Shown here in pieces: positions 63,800 through 64,000 of a DNA stretch of 64,000 nucleotides. The notes under the pieces are model-generated. The model was not told the origin of the DNA. It did not search any database and saw nothing but the letters and a program-made list of their open reading frames with translations. The stretch comes from RH-AL1 sp964245015. Its GTDB lineage: Bacteria > Pseudomonadota > Alphaproteobacteria > Rhizobiales > Beijerinckiaceae. The position numbers and the translations under genes are program-made. The stretch is from positions 8,487 through 72,486 of the forward strand of contig CAXTMA010000001.1 in NCBI GenBank assembly GCA_964245015.1, in the 5' to 3' direction. Positions within the stretch are counted from its first letter, which is position 1, and each line of letters starts with the position of its first letter.

Positions 63800-64000
63800 C
63801 TATGTCCCCGTGTTGGTCTTTTCGCGCTCGGAGTAGATATAGAGCGGGCGCGACTTGCCTTCGATGACGTCGGGGCCGATCACGACCTGCTCGACCGAGT
63901 CGAGGCCGGGCAGGTCGAACATGGTGTCGAGCAGCACTCCCTCCAGGATGGAGCGCAGGCCGCGGGCCCCGGTGCGACGCTCGATGGCGCGCTTGGCGAC
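63800..64000 (-). CDS. clpX: ClpX, C-terminal part (5' end outside window)
   Basis: The last 66 residues: VAKRAIERRTGARGLRSILE, DTMFDLPGLDSVEQVVIG and RPLYIYSEREK, the ClpX C-terminal subdomain. The protein unfolds substrates for ClpP. Confidence 0.93.
   Translation of the reverse strand, partial: VAKRAIERRTGARGLRSILEGVLLDTMFDLPGLDSVEQVVIGPDVIEGKSRPLYIYSEREKTNTGT

Noticed and set aside
61044..63836. A very long open frame opposite lon (over 900 codons)
   Set aside because: It is antisense to a perfectly conserved Lon protein. In high-G+C DNA the complement of real codons lacks stops; composition is His/Arg/Leu-rich with no motifs.

Overview
The window is high-G+C DNA with the gene content of an alphaproteobacterium, most likely a member of the Hyphomicrobiales (Rhizobiales) near Methylobacteriaceae/Beijerinckiaceae or Bradyrhizobiaceae. 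The placement rests on the clpX-lon order at the right edge, double-length dCTP deaminase, gluQ, DUF1289 and MTH1187-type proteins, oxalyl-CoA/formyl-CoA and glycolate genes, and a palindromic intergenic repeat of a rhizobial kind. It is an inference, not a typing result. No rRNA, tRNA, transposase, prophage or CRISPR array was recognised.

Left part (1-15.5 kb): an oxalate-catabolism block (end of oxc, frc, a small PAS protein, a second frc) ends against a convergent FadR-type GntR regulator. Then come a decayed SDR, a DUF3140 protein, a cytochrome P450 with an unusual I-helix, an epoxide hydrolase, a membrane-anchored catalase-like protein, a FUSC-like membrane protein, and a quinone-oxidoreductase-like dehydrogenase divergent from a LysR regulator and a flavin-dependent (LLM) monooxygenase.

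Middle (15.5-40 kb): a membrane metallophosphoesterase; another LysR regulator; a di-heme cytochrome c peroxidase followed one base later by a chemoreceptor; a flavin reductase; a glycosyltransferase; CsbD; a two-gene polysaccharide ABC exporter with a coiled-coil protein; an esterase; an AlkA-type DNA glycosylase with a homopolymer problem at its start; gluQ; the cyoABCD quinol oxidase operon (minus strand); a three-subunit molybdenum hydroxylase; and a thiamine-binding protein.

Right part (40-64 kb): oxyR divergent from katG with an ATAG-N7-CTAT site between them; two truncated genes meeting head to head; DUF1289; pal; an MMPL/RND exporter; a secreted Ala/Lys-rich protein; glcF-glcE without glcD; a fructokinase-like gene split by one in-frame stop; and a three-gene operon encoding an alpha-oxoamine synthase, a GNAT-like acyltransferase and a membrane desaturase that closely resembles eukaryotic dihydroceramide delta-4 desaturases. 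That operon looks like a bacterial sphingolipid/ceramide-type pathway and is the most interesting item here. The window closes with cytochrome c, dcd, a GNAT protein, lon and the 3' end of clpX.

Shared themes are C1/C2 acid metabolism (oxalate, glycolate), peroxide handling (KatG/OxyR, cytochrome c peroxidase, catalase-like protein) and envelope lipids and polysaccharide. At least seven copies of one palindromic repeat lie in intergenic DNA, several directly against stop codons. Many intergenic spans hold gene remnants, which suggests ongoing gene decay.
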